The position numbers and the translations under genes were made by a program. The notes below the pieces were generated by a model. The model was given only the letters and a program-made list of their open reading frames with translations. It searched no databases and was not told the origin of the DNA. From Gemmata massiliana (lineage in GTDB: Bacteria; Planctomycetota; Planctomycetia; Gemmatales; Gemmataceae): DNA of 64,000 bases. The DNA lies in the NCBI GenBank assembly GCA_000531095.1, contig HG799464.1:186817-250816 (forward strand), written 5' to 3'. Positions 56,713 through 64,000 of this stretch are shown piece after piece (positions within the stretch are counted from its first letter, which is position 1; the number at the start of each line of letters is the position of its first letter).

Positions 56713-56991
56713 ATGTGCACCGCGCTCGCGTGTCGAGACCCTCTGGAACGCAGCCTGCGAGAGTGGGCGACCGAGATATGTCAGCGCCACCGGAGCCACT
56801 TGCGCGAACTGTGGTTCAAGGCCGTGCAACGGGGCGTCGTCATCAGTGGGGTGGCGCGGTCGTACTACGGCAAGCAACTCGCGCTGTGCGAACTGCAGCG
56901 GCGGTGCGGCCTCCCCGTGATCGCGAACCAGATCGAAGTGGAAGCGCCCGCACCGGGTGCAAATTTCTCAACGAACCGAGTCGGAGGTTGA
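56713..56991 (+). CDS. BON-domain-like small protein
   Basis: A 92-residue protein. ATG 56713 (MCTALACRDPLERSLREWATEICQRHRSHLRELWF) continues KAVQRGVVISGVARSYYGKQLALCELQRRCGLPVIANQIEV, the alpha/beta pattern of a BON domain (VxLxGxVxSYYxKQxA). BON proteins usually bind phospholipid or envelope components; this one lacks a signal peptide. The DUF2007 gene begins 2 bases after its stop, so the two are coupled. A sigma-54-type promoter lies upstream. Confidence 0.65.
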   Translation: MCTALACRDPLERSLREWATEICQRHRSHLRELWFKAVQRGVVISGVARSYYGKQLALCELQRRCGLPVIANQIEVEAPAPGANFSTNRVGG

Positions 56992-56993
56992 CC

Positions 56994-57335
56994 ATGAAAC
57001 GCGATCCGAACGACGTGCTGCGGGTGTATTCCGGCCCGCTGGCGCTGGTAGAAGCGTACCGTGCGGCACTGTCCGAGGCCGGCATCGAGTGCCGCGTCGT
57101 CGGAACGGAGCTGGTCGGGAGCGTCGGTTCCGTGCTTGCGGAGCCGATCGAACTGTGGGTCCACCGGATCGACATGGCCCGGGCCAGAGACATCATTGGG
57201 GGTGAGTCCGATGCTCAAGGTAGTGCGACTCACGACCGGCCGCACCACCACTTCCCCCATCCGGTCAGTGACCCGAAGCCGGCGCCCGCGCCGTACCGCC
57301 GGGAGCCGTATGTGAACCCCGATCCGAAGGGGTGA
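56994..57335 (+). CDS. DUF2007-like putative signal-transducing protein
   Basis: A 113-residue protein. ATG 56994 follows GGAGG. MKRDPNDVLRVYSGPLALVEAYRAALSEAGIECRVVGTELVGSVGSVLAEPIELWVHRIDMARARDII is the DUF2007 pattern (uptake of an exposed hydrophobic and VxR-rich fold, function unknown). The C-terminus is a His/Pro-rich tail (THDRPHHHFPHPVSDPKPAPAP) that could bind metal. Cotranscribed with the BON-like gene. Confidence 0.75.
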   Translation: MKRDPNDVLRVYSGPLALVEAYRAALSEAGIECRVVGTELVGSVGSVLAEPIELWVHRIDMARARDIIGGESDAQGSATHDRPHHHFPHPVSDPKPAPAPYRREPYVNPDPKG

Positions 57336-57369
57336 CCGTTAACCGATCAGGCCGTTTCGTGTGGAAGTG

Positions 57370-57425
57370 AGCACGAACGTCAGCCGCTCGTAAGCACGTG
57401 CTTACGAGCGGCTGACGTTCGTGCT
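57370..57425. repeat. Perfect 56-bp palindrome between convergent genes
   Basis: Two 28-bp arms (57370-57397 and 57398-57425) are exact reverse complements with no spacer, centred on CACGTG. It lies between the DUF2007 gene and the sulfotransferase gene. It may act as a bidirectional terminator or be a dispersed palindromic repeat. Confidence 0.95.
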
Positions 57426-57447
57426 TGATCCGAATAGGGCCGTTGAC

Positions 57448-58623
57448 TTACTCGTACCCGTAGCGCCGAATCACATCGCCCCAGCGCTCGCTCACGAGTG
57501 CGTGCTGCGCGTCGGTGAGTTGAAATTTATTCGTCTCGTAGTTCGCGTTTTGGCGCTGGTACTCTTCGATTCGCGGTCGTACCACGTCAAAGTCGCCCAA
57601 GTTTAGGGTTGCGTACACCTTCTCTAGCTCGCTGGTGGGATTGCGGACCAAGTCCTCGTATCGCAGTTCCGCGAAGTTCCTGTCCTTGAACAGCGGGCGC
57701 GCTTCTTCCAGTCGGTCGTAGATCACCCGGAACTCGCGTAGCACCTTTCCTTCGAGCCCCGTATCGGTCGGCGTTTGCAACCCGTGGCTGCGGCCCAGCG
57801 ACCGCCAGAGATTGACCGTCGAGGGATACACCGCGCGCGGGTTGCGCACGATGTGAACGAACTTCGCGTCCGGGAAGATGTCGAGCAGGACGGGCACGCG
57901 GGCCGTGTGCGGGGGTGACTTCAGCACGAGCTGTTTGCCGGTCCGCAGGGTGACTTCCTTCAGGAACCGCAGAAACACGCGCTTCCACTTGGCCAGTTGC
58001 CGGGGCGAGAGGCCCGACAAATCGAGCGCGCCGACGTCTTTGGGTGCCCGGGCCGGGAACGCGAAGTCGGTGTACGTGGAGGGCAGCCCCATGAGCGCCA
58101 GCGCGAACTCGTCCTCCTGTGGGCGCTCCCAGCCGAACGGCATGTTGTCCATCGGCCGCTTGTCGGGCAGCATCCACTTCCCGTAGCGCTTGAAGAAGTG
58201 GTTGGTGAGCAGCGCGTGGTGCGGGTTGAAGCAGTCCTGCATGTCCGGGAAGCCGAACTGCGAGTCGCGGATCATCAGCTCGTGCAGGAGCGTGGTGCCG
58301 GTGCGCCAGTGGCCGATCACGAACACCGGTGGCTTCTCGATCACCGTTTCGCGCACCCGTTCCCCGAACCGTGCGTTGAGCGCCCACCGGAGCGCCGCGT
58401 TCGTCACGGAATTGACCGAGACGATGGCCGCGATGTACCAGTACGGCGGCTGCACCGCGAACCCGTTGTCCCGCAACAGTCGCATCCAGGTGAAGCAGTC
58501 CATCCCCTCCCAGACGCGCGGCGACCATTCTCGCTTCGGCGGTTTCGCCGGGGCGGGGCGCTTCGGGTCCGGGGCGCGGCCCGGTTCGGTGACGGAATCA
58601 GCAGCGCTCGCGTTCTGGGGCAT
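57448..58623 (-). CDS. Sulfotransferase-family protein
   Basis: A 391-residue protein. ATG 58623 follows GAGGAGGAAGG. The 5'-phosphosulfate loop is PPVFVIGHWRTGTTLLHELM, and the 3'-phosphate-binding region is FVHIVRNPRAVYPSTVNLWRSLG. Other conserved parts are LVLKSPPHTARVPVLLDIFPDAKF and RYEDLVRNPTSELEKVYATLNL. It is expected to transfer sulfate from PAPS to a carbohydrate, lipid or protein hydroxyl; the acceptor is unknown. It is longer than cytosolic mammalian enzymes, as is usual in planctomycetes. Confidence 0.88.
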   Translation of the reverse strand: MPQNASAADSVTEPGRAPDPKRPAPAKPPKREWSPRVWEGMDCFTWMRLLRDNGFAVQPPYWYIAAIVSVNSVTNAALRWALNARFGERVRETVIEKPPVFVIGHWRTGTTLLHELMIRDSQFGFPDMQDCFNPHHALLTNHFFKRYGKWMLPDKRPMDNMPFGWERPQEDEFALALMGLPSTYTDFAFPARAPKDVGALDLSGLSPRQLAKWKRVFLRFLKEVTLRTGKQLVLKSPPHTARVPVLLDIFPDAKFVHIVRNPRAVYPSTVNLWRSLGRSHGLQTPTDTGLEGKVLREFRVIYDRLEEARPLFKDRNFAELRYEDLVRNPTSELEKVYATLNLGDFDVVRPRIEEYQRQNANYETNKFQLTDAQHALVSERWGDVIRRYGYE

Positions 58624-58728
58624 CCCGGTCCTTCCTCCTCGGCGCGACGATCCGCGTGTATTCAAGTGAAGCGATTCCGCGCGCAACGACAACCGGGCTT
58701 TATTTTGAGTTACGCAGTCGGCCTCGGG

Positions 58729-58849
58729 TCACAGATTCCAGGGGTTGAAACCCCTGGCTATTTCCGGTGACCCCGTTGGGGTCCAGAGGCAAGAGATGCG
58801 GTCTTTGGACCCCAACGGGGTCACAGATTCCAGGGGTTTCAACCCCTGG
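58729..58849. repeat. Composite intergenic repeat (direct and inverted)
   Basis: A 29-bp palindromic unit (TCACAGATTCCAGGGGTTGA...) occurs at 58729-58757 and, with one change pair, at 58821-58849. Between them an inverted pair of 17 bp (58769-58785 and 58806-58822, GACCCCGTTGGGGTCCA type) encloses a 20-bp loop. It resembles dispersed planctomycete intergenic repeats. It may fold into a stable RNA structure. Confidence 0.85.
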
Positions 58850-58982
58850 ATGCGAGACTTGGAACTCGGGAACGTGGAACTCTGTAACGCCGGAACGCTT
58901 TGGCCGCCTCCGCGATTGTTCGTGACCGCGGTTCCGGGTAGATTCAAAGTCGAGAGTCAACCGACAGGAACAGGACGGGCCG

Positions 58983-60803
58983 ATGTCGAAGTCGAAGCCG
59001 AACCCCGCACCCGGCGCCGAACCCCCGGCGTACACGGTCGTCGCGCGGCGGTACCGGCCACAGCAGTTCGCGGAGTTAATCGGGCAGGAGCACGTCGCGA
59101 ACGCGCTGGTGAACGCGCTCAAGTCCGGGCGCGTGGCGCATGCGTACCTCTTCACGGGCGCACGCGGGGTCGGCAAAACCAGCGCCGCCCGCATTTTGGC
59201 GAAGGCGCTCAACTGCATGAAGAGCGACCGCCCGACCGCCACTCCGTGCGACGAGTGCGACAGTTGCCGGGCCGTGATGACCGGTGACGACGTGGACGTG
59301 CTGGAGATCGACGGCGCGAGCAACAACAAAGTGGAGGAAGTGCGCGACCTGCGCCAGAACGTCGGGTTCCGCCCCGCACGCGGGCGCTACAAGATTTACA
59401 TCATCGACGAAGTCCACATGCTCTCCACGTCCGCGTTCAACGCGCTGCTGAAGACGCTGGAGGAGCCGCCCGAGCACGTCAAGTTCATCCTCGCGACAAC
59501 GGAAGTGCAAAAAATACCGATAACGATCCTGTCGCGGTGCCAGCGGTTCGACTTCGCACACGTTGGACCGGCCAAGATTTTCGACCAGCTCAAGCGGATC
59601 GTGGAGCGGGAAGGGCACCTCGCCGATGACGACGCGCTGCGACTCGTCGCCCGGCGCGCGGCCGGGTCGATGCGCGACTCGCAATCGCTGCTCGACCAGC
59701 TCCTCGCTTCGGCGCAGGGCAAGCTCACGACGGAGCAAGTGAGTGCCGTTTTGGGAACCGCGGCCGACGATCGCGTGATCGAACTCGCCCGCGCCGTTAT
59801 TGGCGGAGACGCGCGGGCGGCTCTCGATCTCATCGCGGCGTGGGTCGATCGCGGGCTTCAGATCGGGGAACTTGTTGACCAGCTCGTGGAATACTGGCGC
59901 GCACTCATGCTGGTGAGTTGCGGCGGGCCAGAGGTCCGTGAACTTCCCGTGTCGTCGAACCAATTTGAGGTAGTGAAGACGCAAGCCCAGAGCGTTTCAC
60001 TCGACACTATCCTTGCAGGCCTTGAGGTGCTGACCGCGACGAAAGCTCGCATGCGCGGCAGTGCGCACACCCAAGTGCTGCTCGAAATGGCTGTGGTCCG
60101 GTTGTGCCGGCTCGGGGATCTCCGTTCTCTCGATCAATTGGTGCAAGCTCTGTCGCAACCGGGGGTACAATCCGCTGTCGTTGCTACAGGAGCGGGCACC
60201 CCGGCCCCAACGCGAGCGGCGGCGCCGGTTCCTGTGGCGGCTGAAGCCGCAAAAAAAAACGGACCCCTGGCGGGAGCACTGACGGCTAAGCCGGCTGAAA
60301 ACGGTTCTCCGAATAACGGTACGTCCACGGTTCCGCTCAGCGAATCGACCCTTCAAGACGTGTGGAATCGCTTTTACCGCTACGCCGGGGAAAGATATCC
60401 GATCCTTGCAAAACACTTGAATTCAGTCAGTTCATATGCAATTTCTGCGCCAAATTCTCTGGTAATCCGCTTCCCCTCGAGTTATAGTGAATCACACGAC
60501 ACGTGTTCGGCCGAGACCGGATCGCTGCGGCTCGCGGACGCGCTGAAGAAGGTGACCGGCCAAACGATTGCCTTGCGGTTCGAGCGCGATCGCGCCCCAA
60601 ACTCTCAGCCGCTGGTCCGCGAGGCACAACCGTCGTTGGCGTCGCGCGGGGACGTGAAGCAATTACTGCCCAGTCTCCCGCTGTTCAAGAAGGCGCTCGA
60701 CCTGTTCGGGGCACAGATTCGGCAAGTGGACGACGGCTTCAATCCCTTTGCTGCTCCGCCGAAGGAGGCGGAGACCAAAGACGGGACCGACGAGGAAGGG
60801 TGA
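58983..60803 (+). CDS. dnaX: DNA polymerase III subunit gamma/tau
   Basis: A 606-residue clamp-loader ATPase. Walker A GARGVGKT (59-66), the zinc-binding CDECDSC, Walker B KIYIIDEVHML, sensor 1 LATTEVQKIPITILSRCQRF and sensor 2 SMRDSQSLLDQLL are all present. A linker rich in Ala/Pro then leads to a tau-like C-terminal part. At codons 423-426 a run of nine A's (60251-60259) sits where one-base slippage in either direction gives a stop after 6 to 9 codons, producing about 432-435 residues. This matches E. coli gamma in size. The gene leads a housekeeping block with ybaB and recR. Confidence 0.95.
   Translation: MSKSKPNPAPGAEPPAYTVVARRYRPQQFAELIGQEHVANALVNALKSGRVAHAYLFTGARGVGKTSAARILAKALNCMKSDRPTATPCDECDSCRAVMTGDDVDVLEIDGASNNKVEEVRDLRQNVGFRPARGRYKIYIIDEVHMLSTSAFNALLKTLEEPPEHVKFILATTEVQKIPITILSRCQRFDFAHVGPAKIFDQLKRIVEREGHLADDDALRLVARRAAGSMRDSQSLLDQLLASAQGKLTTEQVSAVLGTAADDRVIELARAVIGGDARAALDLIAAWVDRGLQIGELVDQLVEYWRALMLVSCGGPEVRELPVSSNQFEVVKTQAQSVSLDTILAGLEVLTATKARMRGSAHTQVLLEMAVVRLCRLGDLRSLDQLVQALSQPGVQSAVVATGAGTPAPTRAAAPVPVAAEAAKKNGPLAGALTAKPAENGSPNNGTSTVPLSESTLQDVWNRFYRYAGERYPILAKHLNSVSSYAISAPNSLVIRFPSSYSESHDTCSAETGSLRLADALKKVTGQTIALRFERDRAPNSQPLVREAQPSLASRGDVKQLLPSLPLFKKALDLFGAQIRQVDDGFNPFAAPPKEAETKDGTDEEG
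60251..60259 (+). promoter_or_regulatory. dnaX: Nine-A slippage site in dnaX
   Basis: A run of nine A's. With 8 A's the frame ends at TGA after TDPWREH; with 10 A's it ends at TAA after RTPGGSTDG. Both give products of about 432-435 residues. Thermus dnaX uses a similar A9 run for transcriptional slippage. Confidence 0.6.
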
Positions 60804-60807
60804 CACC

Positions 60808-61161
60808 ATGTTCAAAGGACTCGGATCGATGCTGAGTCTCCTGGGGAACCAGGGCAAGATTCAGGAAGAGATTCAGAAGTTCCAGGCGCAAGTGGGGCAG
60901 ATCACCGCGGAGGCGTCGTCGGGGGCCGGCTACGTCACGGCGAAGGTGAACGGGCGCCTGGAGGTGCTGAGCGTTCGCATCTCCGAGGACGCGATGAAGC
61001 TCAACGACCGCGAGATGCTCGAAGACCTCGTGACTGCCGCGATCAACCAGGCGCTCACGAAGGTGCGGGCGCAGCTCGCCGAGGAGAGCGCGAAGATGGC
61101 CGCGAACATCGGGCTCCCGCCGGGAATGCTCGGGGGCGGCGGGTTCCCGGGAATGGGCTGA
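60808..61161 (+). CDS. ybaB: YbaB/EbfC-family nucleoid-associated protein
   Basis: A 117-residue protein. ATG 60808 is 4 bp after the dnaX stop, with GAGGAAGG inside the dnaX end. MFKGLGSMLSLLGNQGKIQEEIQKFQAQVGQITAEASSGAGYVTAKVNGRLEVLSVRISEDAMKLNDREMLEDLVTAAINQALTKVRAQLAEES is the family pattern: a helix, a beta hairpin, a long helix. It binds DNA as a dimer and commonly sits between dnaX and recR, as here. Confidence 0.92.
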   Translation: MFKGLGSMLSLLGNQGKIQEEIQKFQAQVGQITAEASSGAGYVTAKVNGRLEVLSVRISEDAMKLNDREMLEDLVTAAINQALTKVRAQLAEESAKMAANIGLPPGMLGGGGFPGMG

Positions 61162-61199
61162 TGTAAGTTCCCCGCGCGATCACGACACGAGGTTCGCTC

Positions 61200-61448
61200 A
61201 TGCTCGCGTTCATCGTCACGCTCCGGAACGGTCGGCGCTACACGGTTCAGGCCGAGGAACTGCGCTGTACCGGGTGCCACCTGGAGTTGGTCGTCGCGGG
61301 GCCGCCCGCGAGTCCCAATCCCCGGGTGGTCGGGCTGTTCGATCAGAACGAAGTGATTGCGGTCGTGGCGCGCGAGCACCTCGTCTCGGAAGAACCGAGC
61401 GACGTGGTTCCGCACGCGGTGAGCAGAGCCGATCCGATTCCGTTCTAA
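61200..61448 (+). CDS. Small conserved-looking protein between ybaB and recR
   Basis: An 82-residue protein. MLAFIVTLRNGRRYTVQAEELRCTGCHLELVV...PNPRVVGLFDQNEVIAVVAREHLVSEEP has alternating strands and one CxxC (RCTGCH). Gene order and spacing (39 bp after ybaB, 42 bp before recR) suggest cotranscription. Its family is not recognised. The CxxCH could bind heme only if exported, and no signal peptide is seen. Confidence 0.6.
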   Translation: MLAFIVTLRNGRRYTVQAEELRCTGCHLELVVAGPPASPNPRVVGLFDQNEVIAVVAREHLVSEEPSDVVPHAVSRADPIPF

Positions 61449-61490
61449 TTTCGTGGCGGAGCCTTGGGCGCGAGTCGCCCAAAGGAGTGA

Positions 61491-62093
61491 GTGGACGTGT
61501 CCGAAGCAGGCGTGATTGCGGGGCTGCTGGAGGAGCTAACGAAGCTCCCCGGCATCGGACCCAAGAGTGCGGAGCGCATCGCGCACTTTCTGCTCGCGGG
61601 CGACCGCCGGCACGCGGTCGAACTCGCCAACGCGCTCCAGGCCGTTGCGGACAAGGTGCGGCCGTGTTCCGAGTGCTTCAACCTGACCGACGGCACCTTG
61701 TGCCCGATTTGTGGAGACCCGAAACGCGACGCGGGGGTTCTATGTGTCGTCGAGACGCCGCGCGACGTGAACTCGTTCGAGCGCGCGGGTAACTTCCGCG
61801 GGCTGTACCACGTCCTGGGCGGGCGTTTGGCCCCGCTCGACGGAATGGGGCCGGACCGGTTGACCTTCAGTGCGCTTGTGTCGCGTGTGAATCGCGGTGG
61901 TGTGCGCGAAGTAATTCTCGCGACCAGCCCGACGCTCGAAGGAGACGGCACCGCGCTATTTGCGTCGACGGCGCTGGCCCCCACGGGGGTCTCGATCACG
62001 CGACTGGCACGAGGATTGCCTAGCGGTAGTTCCTTGGAACTCGCGAATGCACAAATGCTGGCCGAGGCCCTCGACGGGCGACGAACGTTTTAA
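61491..62093 (+). CDS. recR: Recombination protein RecR
   Basis: A 200-residue protein, normal length. The N-terminal helix-hairpin-helix is KLPGIGPKSAERIAHFLL. The zinc finger is CSECFNLTDGTLCPICGD (Cys59, 62, 71, 74). The Toprim domain includes LCVVETPRDVNSFERAGNFRGLYHVLGGRLAPLDGMGP and ILATSPTLEGDGTALF. RecR works with RecO and RecF in recombinational gap repair. Start is GTG 61491; GTG 61497 is an equally plausible alternative at better spacing from AAAGGAG. Confidence 0.95.
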   Translation: MDVSEAGVIAGLLEELTKLPGIGPKSAERIAHFLLAGDRRHAVELANALQAVADKVRPCSECFNLTDGTLCPICGDPKRDAGVLCVVETPRDVNSFERAGNFRGLYHVLGGRLAPLDGMGPDRLTFSALVSRVNRGGVREVILATSPTLEGDGTALFASTALAPTGVSITRLARGLPSGSSLELANAQMLAEALDGRRTF

Positions 62094-62274
62094 GCCAAGC
62101 AACCGGGTGCGCGAATGTGAGCACCGGGGGAACTTCGAGAAGTTGTTGCCGCAAGAGCGGAACGCGATCCCGGTATCCGCGAGTAAGCGCAAGTTGTGAG
62201 TTAAGCAAGATTACTGTGGCACGCACGACAGGTGCCCCGCGTGCGACCCACGCACGATTCTTGAGAGGGAACCG

Positions 62275-63882
62275 ATGAGCGGTCTCGGAATGAGAATGGA
62301 CATCCGCGTTCGCCAAGACCTGCGCCAGGTCTTGGCCCCGCGCATGATCCAGTCCATGGAAATACTCCAGTTGTCCATCACGGACCTCCAAACGAAGATC
62401 GACGAGGCTCTCCAGGAGAACCCGTTCCTCGAGCTGAAGGAAAAGCTCGGCGAGGTGGACGAGGTGGCCCCGGACTTCAACCCGGACGCGCCGCTCAAGC
62501 ACGACGAAACGGGCGACCTGGAGTTCAACCGGCTCGAAGAACTCAACCGCGACTGGGACGATCACTTCAACGAGGAGCACCGCGGCAGCCGCGCCTCGAT
62601 GGAAGAGGAGGGGGACCGGAAGCTCGAAGCGATGGCGAACATGCCCGATCGCGCCCCGTCGCTCCAGGACTACCTCGCGGACCAGATCGGCGAACTGGAA
62701 CTCGAAGAGGACGAACGGCGCCTCGCGCGGCACATTTGCAGCTTCGTGGACCGCACCGGGTACCTCGGTGCGCGGCTCAAGGTCCGCAAAGGCAAGGATC
62801 GCGAGGAACTGGACGAAGAAGACAAGGACAAGCCCAAGAAGAAGAAGGCCGACGACGAGAACGACGAGGAGCTGTACAGCGACGTCTTCCGCACGGTGCC
62901 GCTGAGCGAGATCGCGTCACTCTACGATGCGACCGTGACCGCCGAAGACGTTGAAGACACGCTCGTCCACGTCGTACAGAAGCTCGACCCGCCCGGCGTC
63001 GCCGCGCGTGATCTCAAGGAGTGCCTGCTCCTTCAGATCCCGCCGGATTCGCCGCTGACCGAGGCGATGCGCACCATCGTCCGCGACCACCTCGAAGACG
63101 TCGGGGCGAACCGCATTCCGGTGATTCAGAAAGCGACGCGGTACGAACTTTCTACGATCCAGGATACGATTGCCGCGATCCAGCACCTGGACCCGAAGCC
63201 GGGGCTGAAGTTCTCCGACTCCGGCACGCGGTACGTGATGCCCGACGTGGTGGTGGAGCGGGCCGACGACAGCGACTACACGGTGCGCCTCACCGACGAG
63301 TGGGTGCCGCGCATCCGCGTGAGCAAGCGCATCGTGGACCTGTGCAAGCGCCAGGATCTGGACGAGAGCGTGAAGGAAGAGCTGCGCAAGAAGCTCCAGT
63401 CGGCCGACTGGCTCGTGAAGGCCGTCGAACAGCGTCGTAACACGCTGCTCAAGGTGACGAAGGCCATTATTGACCACCAGCGGGCGTTCCTCGACTACGG
63501 TCCCGAGCACATTCACCCGCTGAAGATGCAGCAGATCGCCGACCAGGTGAAGGTCCACGTCACGACCGTGAGCCGGGCCGTGGACGACAAGTGGGTGCAG
63601 ACCCCGCGCGGCGTGTTCCCGCTGAAGCGGTTTTTCGGCGGCGGAAAGGCCAACAACCAGACCGGCGAGGACGTGGCCTACGAGGTGATGAAGCAGAAGC
63701 TCCTCGAACTCGTTTCCAACGAGGACAAGGCGAACCCGCTGTCCGACGAGGAACTCGTCACGCTGCTGAAGGCCGACGGGTACCCGGTGGCGCGCCGCAC
63801 CGTGACCAAGTACCGCAAAATGCTGAACATCCCGAGCAGCCGCCAGCGCAAGGACTGGTCGCTCTCGCCGACGACCATGTGA
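62275..63882 (+). CDS. rpoN: RNA polymerase sigma-54 factor
   Basis: A 535-residue protein with all RpoN parts: the N-terminal activator-interacting region (QDLRQVLAPRMIQSMEILQLSITDLQTKIDEALQENPFLEL), an acidic linker with a Lys-rich stretch (about 178-200), the core-binding domain (VVQKLDPPGVAARDLKECLLLQIP, DIGAI-type segments) and the RpoN box ARRTVTKYRKMLNIPSS. It recognises -24/-12 promoters and needs an AAA+ activator such as the one at 53513. Stop 63882 is followed by a strong terminator. Confidence 0.96.
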   Translation: MSGLGMRMDIRVRQDLRQVLAPRMIQSMEILQLSITDLQTKIDEALQENPFLELKEKLGEVDEVAPDFNPDAPLKHDETGDLEFNRLEELNRDWDDHFNEEHRGSRASMEEEGDRKLEAMANMPDRAPSLQDYLADQIGELELEEDERRLARHICSFVDRTGYLGARLKVRKGKDREELDEEDKDKPKKKKADDENDEELYSDVFRTVPLSEIASLYDATVTAEDVEDTLVHVVQKLDPPGVAARDLKECLLLQIPPDSPLTEAMRTIVRDHLEDVGANRIPVIQKATRYELSTIQDTIAAIQHLDPKPGLKFSDSGTRYVMPDVVVERADDSDYTVRLTDEWVPRIRVSKRIVDLCKRQDLDESVKEELRKKLQSADWLVKAVEQRRNTLLKVTKAIIDHQRAFLDYGPEHIHPLKMQQIADQVKVHVTTVSRAVDDKWVQTPRGVFPLKRFFGGGKANNQTGEDVAYEVMKQKLLELVSNEDKANPLSDEELVTLLKADGYPVARRTVTKYRKMLNIPSSRQRKDWSLSPTTM

Positions 63883-63912
63883 GCGCCGGTGCGCTCGTAC
63901 TTCGAGATCCAG

Positions 63913-63951
63913 CCCCGGCCCGCGGTATTTACTGCGGGCCGGGGTTGTTTT
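63913..63951 (+). terminator. Terminator after rpoN
   Basis: A perfect 11-bp GC stem (63913-63923 with 63934-63944) with a 10-base loop is followed by TTGTTTTTTG. Confidence 0.9.
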
Positions 63952-63979
63952 TTGTCCCCCGGTCTGCTGGTGTTTTTGC

Positions 63980-64000
63980 CCTCTCCCCTTGCGGGAGAGG
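63980..64000. repeat. Start of another C-rich palindromic repeat
   Basis: An 8-bp inverted repeat (63980-63987 with 63993-64000) of the CCCTCTCCC/GGGAGAGG type runs off the window end. It is related in style, but not identical, to repeat family A. Confidence 0.45.

Overview
The window is GC-rich bacterial DNA that fits a planctomycete of the Gemmata group. The signs are two type-IV-pilin-like DUF1559 proteins with the prepilin motif [18 protein letters not shown], an ECF sigma factor fused to a membrane segment and a WD40-like tail, a Ser/Thr kinase, a DUF6797-type propeller protein, Redoxin-cytochrome-copper monooxygenase fusions, many small lipoproteins, and dispersed palindromic repeats. 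Genus and species are inferred from gene content only.

Layout. 1-20 kb: tail of a sulfate ABC ATPase (cysA), a transthyretin-like lipoprotein and DUF1559 protein, a glycosyltransferase broken by a palindromic repeat, an aspartate aminotransferase, an ornithine-cyclodeaminase homologue, a COG3014/LpoB-like lipoprotein pair, an XPB helicase with its Bax1 (DUF790) nuclease partner, an ECF sigma fusion, a CBS protein, a kinase, and a DUF6797 gene split from its signal peptide by an in-frame TAG. 20-24 kb: ispH, then a graveyard of IS3 and IS630 fragments that truncates a MTEAEW-type gene and a methyltransferase. 24-29 kb: MarR regulator, flavin-dependent halogenase-like enzyme, sulfate-exporter-family transporter, small membrane protein, ModE-like regulator, second DUF1559 gene. 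29-38 kb: an IS630 wreck, acetyltransferase, aldo/keto reductase, an HTH-NB-ARC-TPR STAND protein with six 120-bp repeats opposite a small basic membrane protein, a HEAT protein whose end is an apparent assembly chimera, two tandem retropepsin-PDZ proteins, and an orphan SUKH protein. 38-51 kb: Redoxin/cytochrome/Cu-monooxygenase, CopD-like protein, PP2C phosphatase, type II restriction-modification pair, radical SAM protein, and a run of secreted enzymes. 51-57 kb: cytochrome, universal stress protein, DksA-like protein, two-component system and BON/DUF2007 pair, with sigma-54-type promoters. 57-64 kb: sulfotransferase, then the housekeeping series dnaX, ybaB, small ORF, recR, rpoN.

How they fit together. 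The clearest working unit is 51-57 kb. An NtrC-type regulator with the sigma-54-binding GAFTGA loop, its PAS histidine kinase and several stress-type genes lie behind GGCAC-N5-TTGC (-24/-12) elements, and rpoN lies 6 kb away. The XPB-Bax1 pair suggests an archaeal-style nucleotide excision repair module. The restriction-modification pair, STAND protein and SUKH protein are the defence- or conflict-related content, but they are interspersed with ordinary genes.

Data quality. Positions 34994-35016 match, from memory, 23 bases of the Roche 454 Titanium paired-end linker. Several transposase frame breaks fall on homopolymers. Some apparent frameshifts and the join near 35 kb should therefore be treated as possible sequencing or assembly artefacts.
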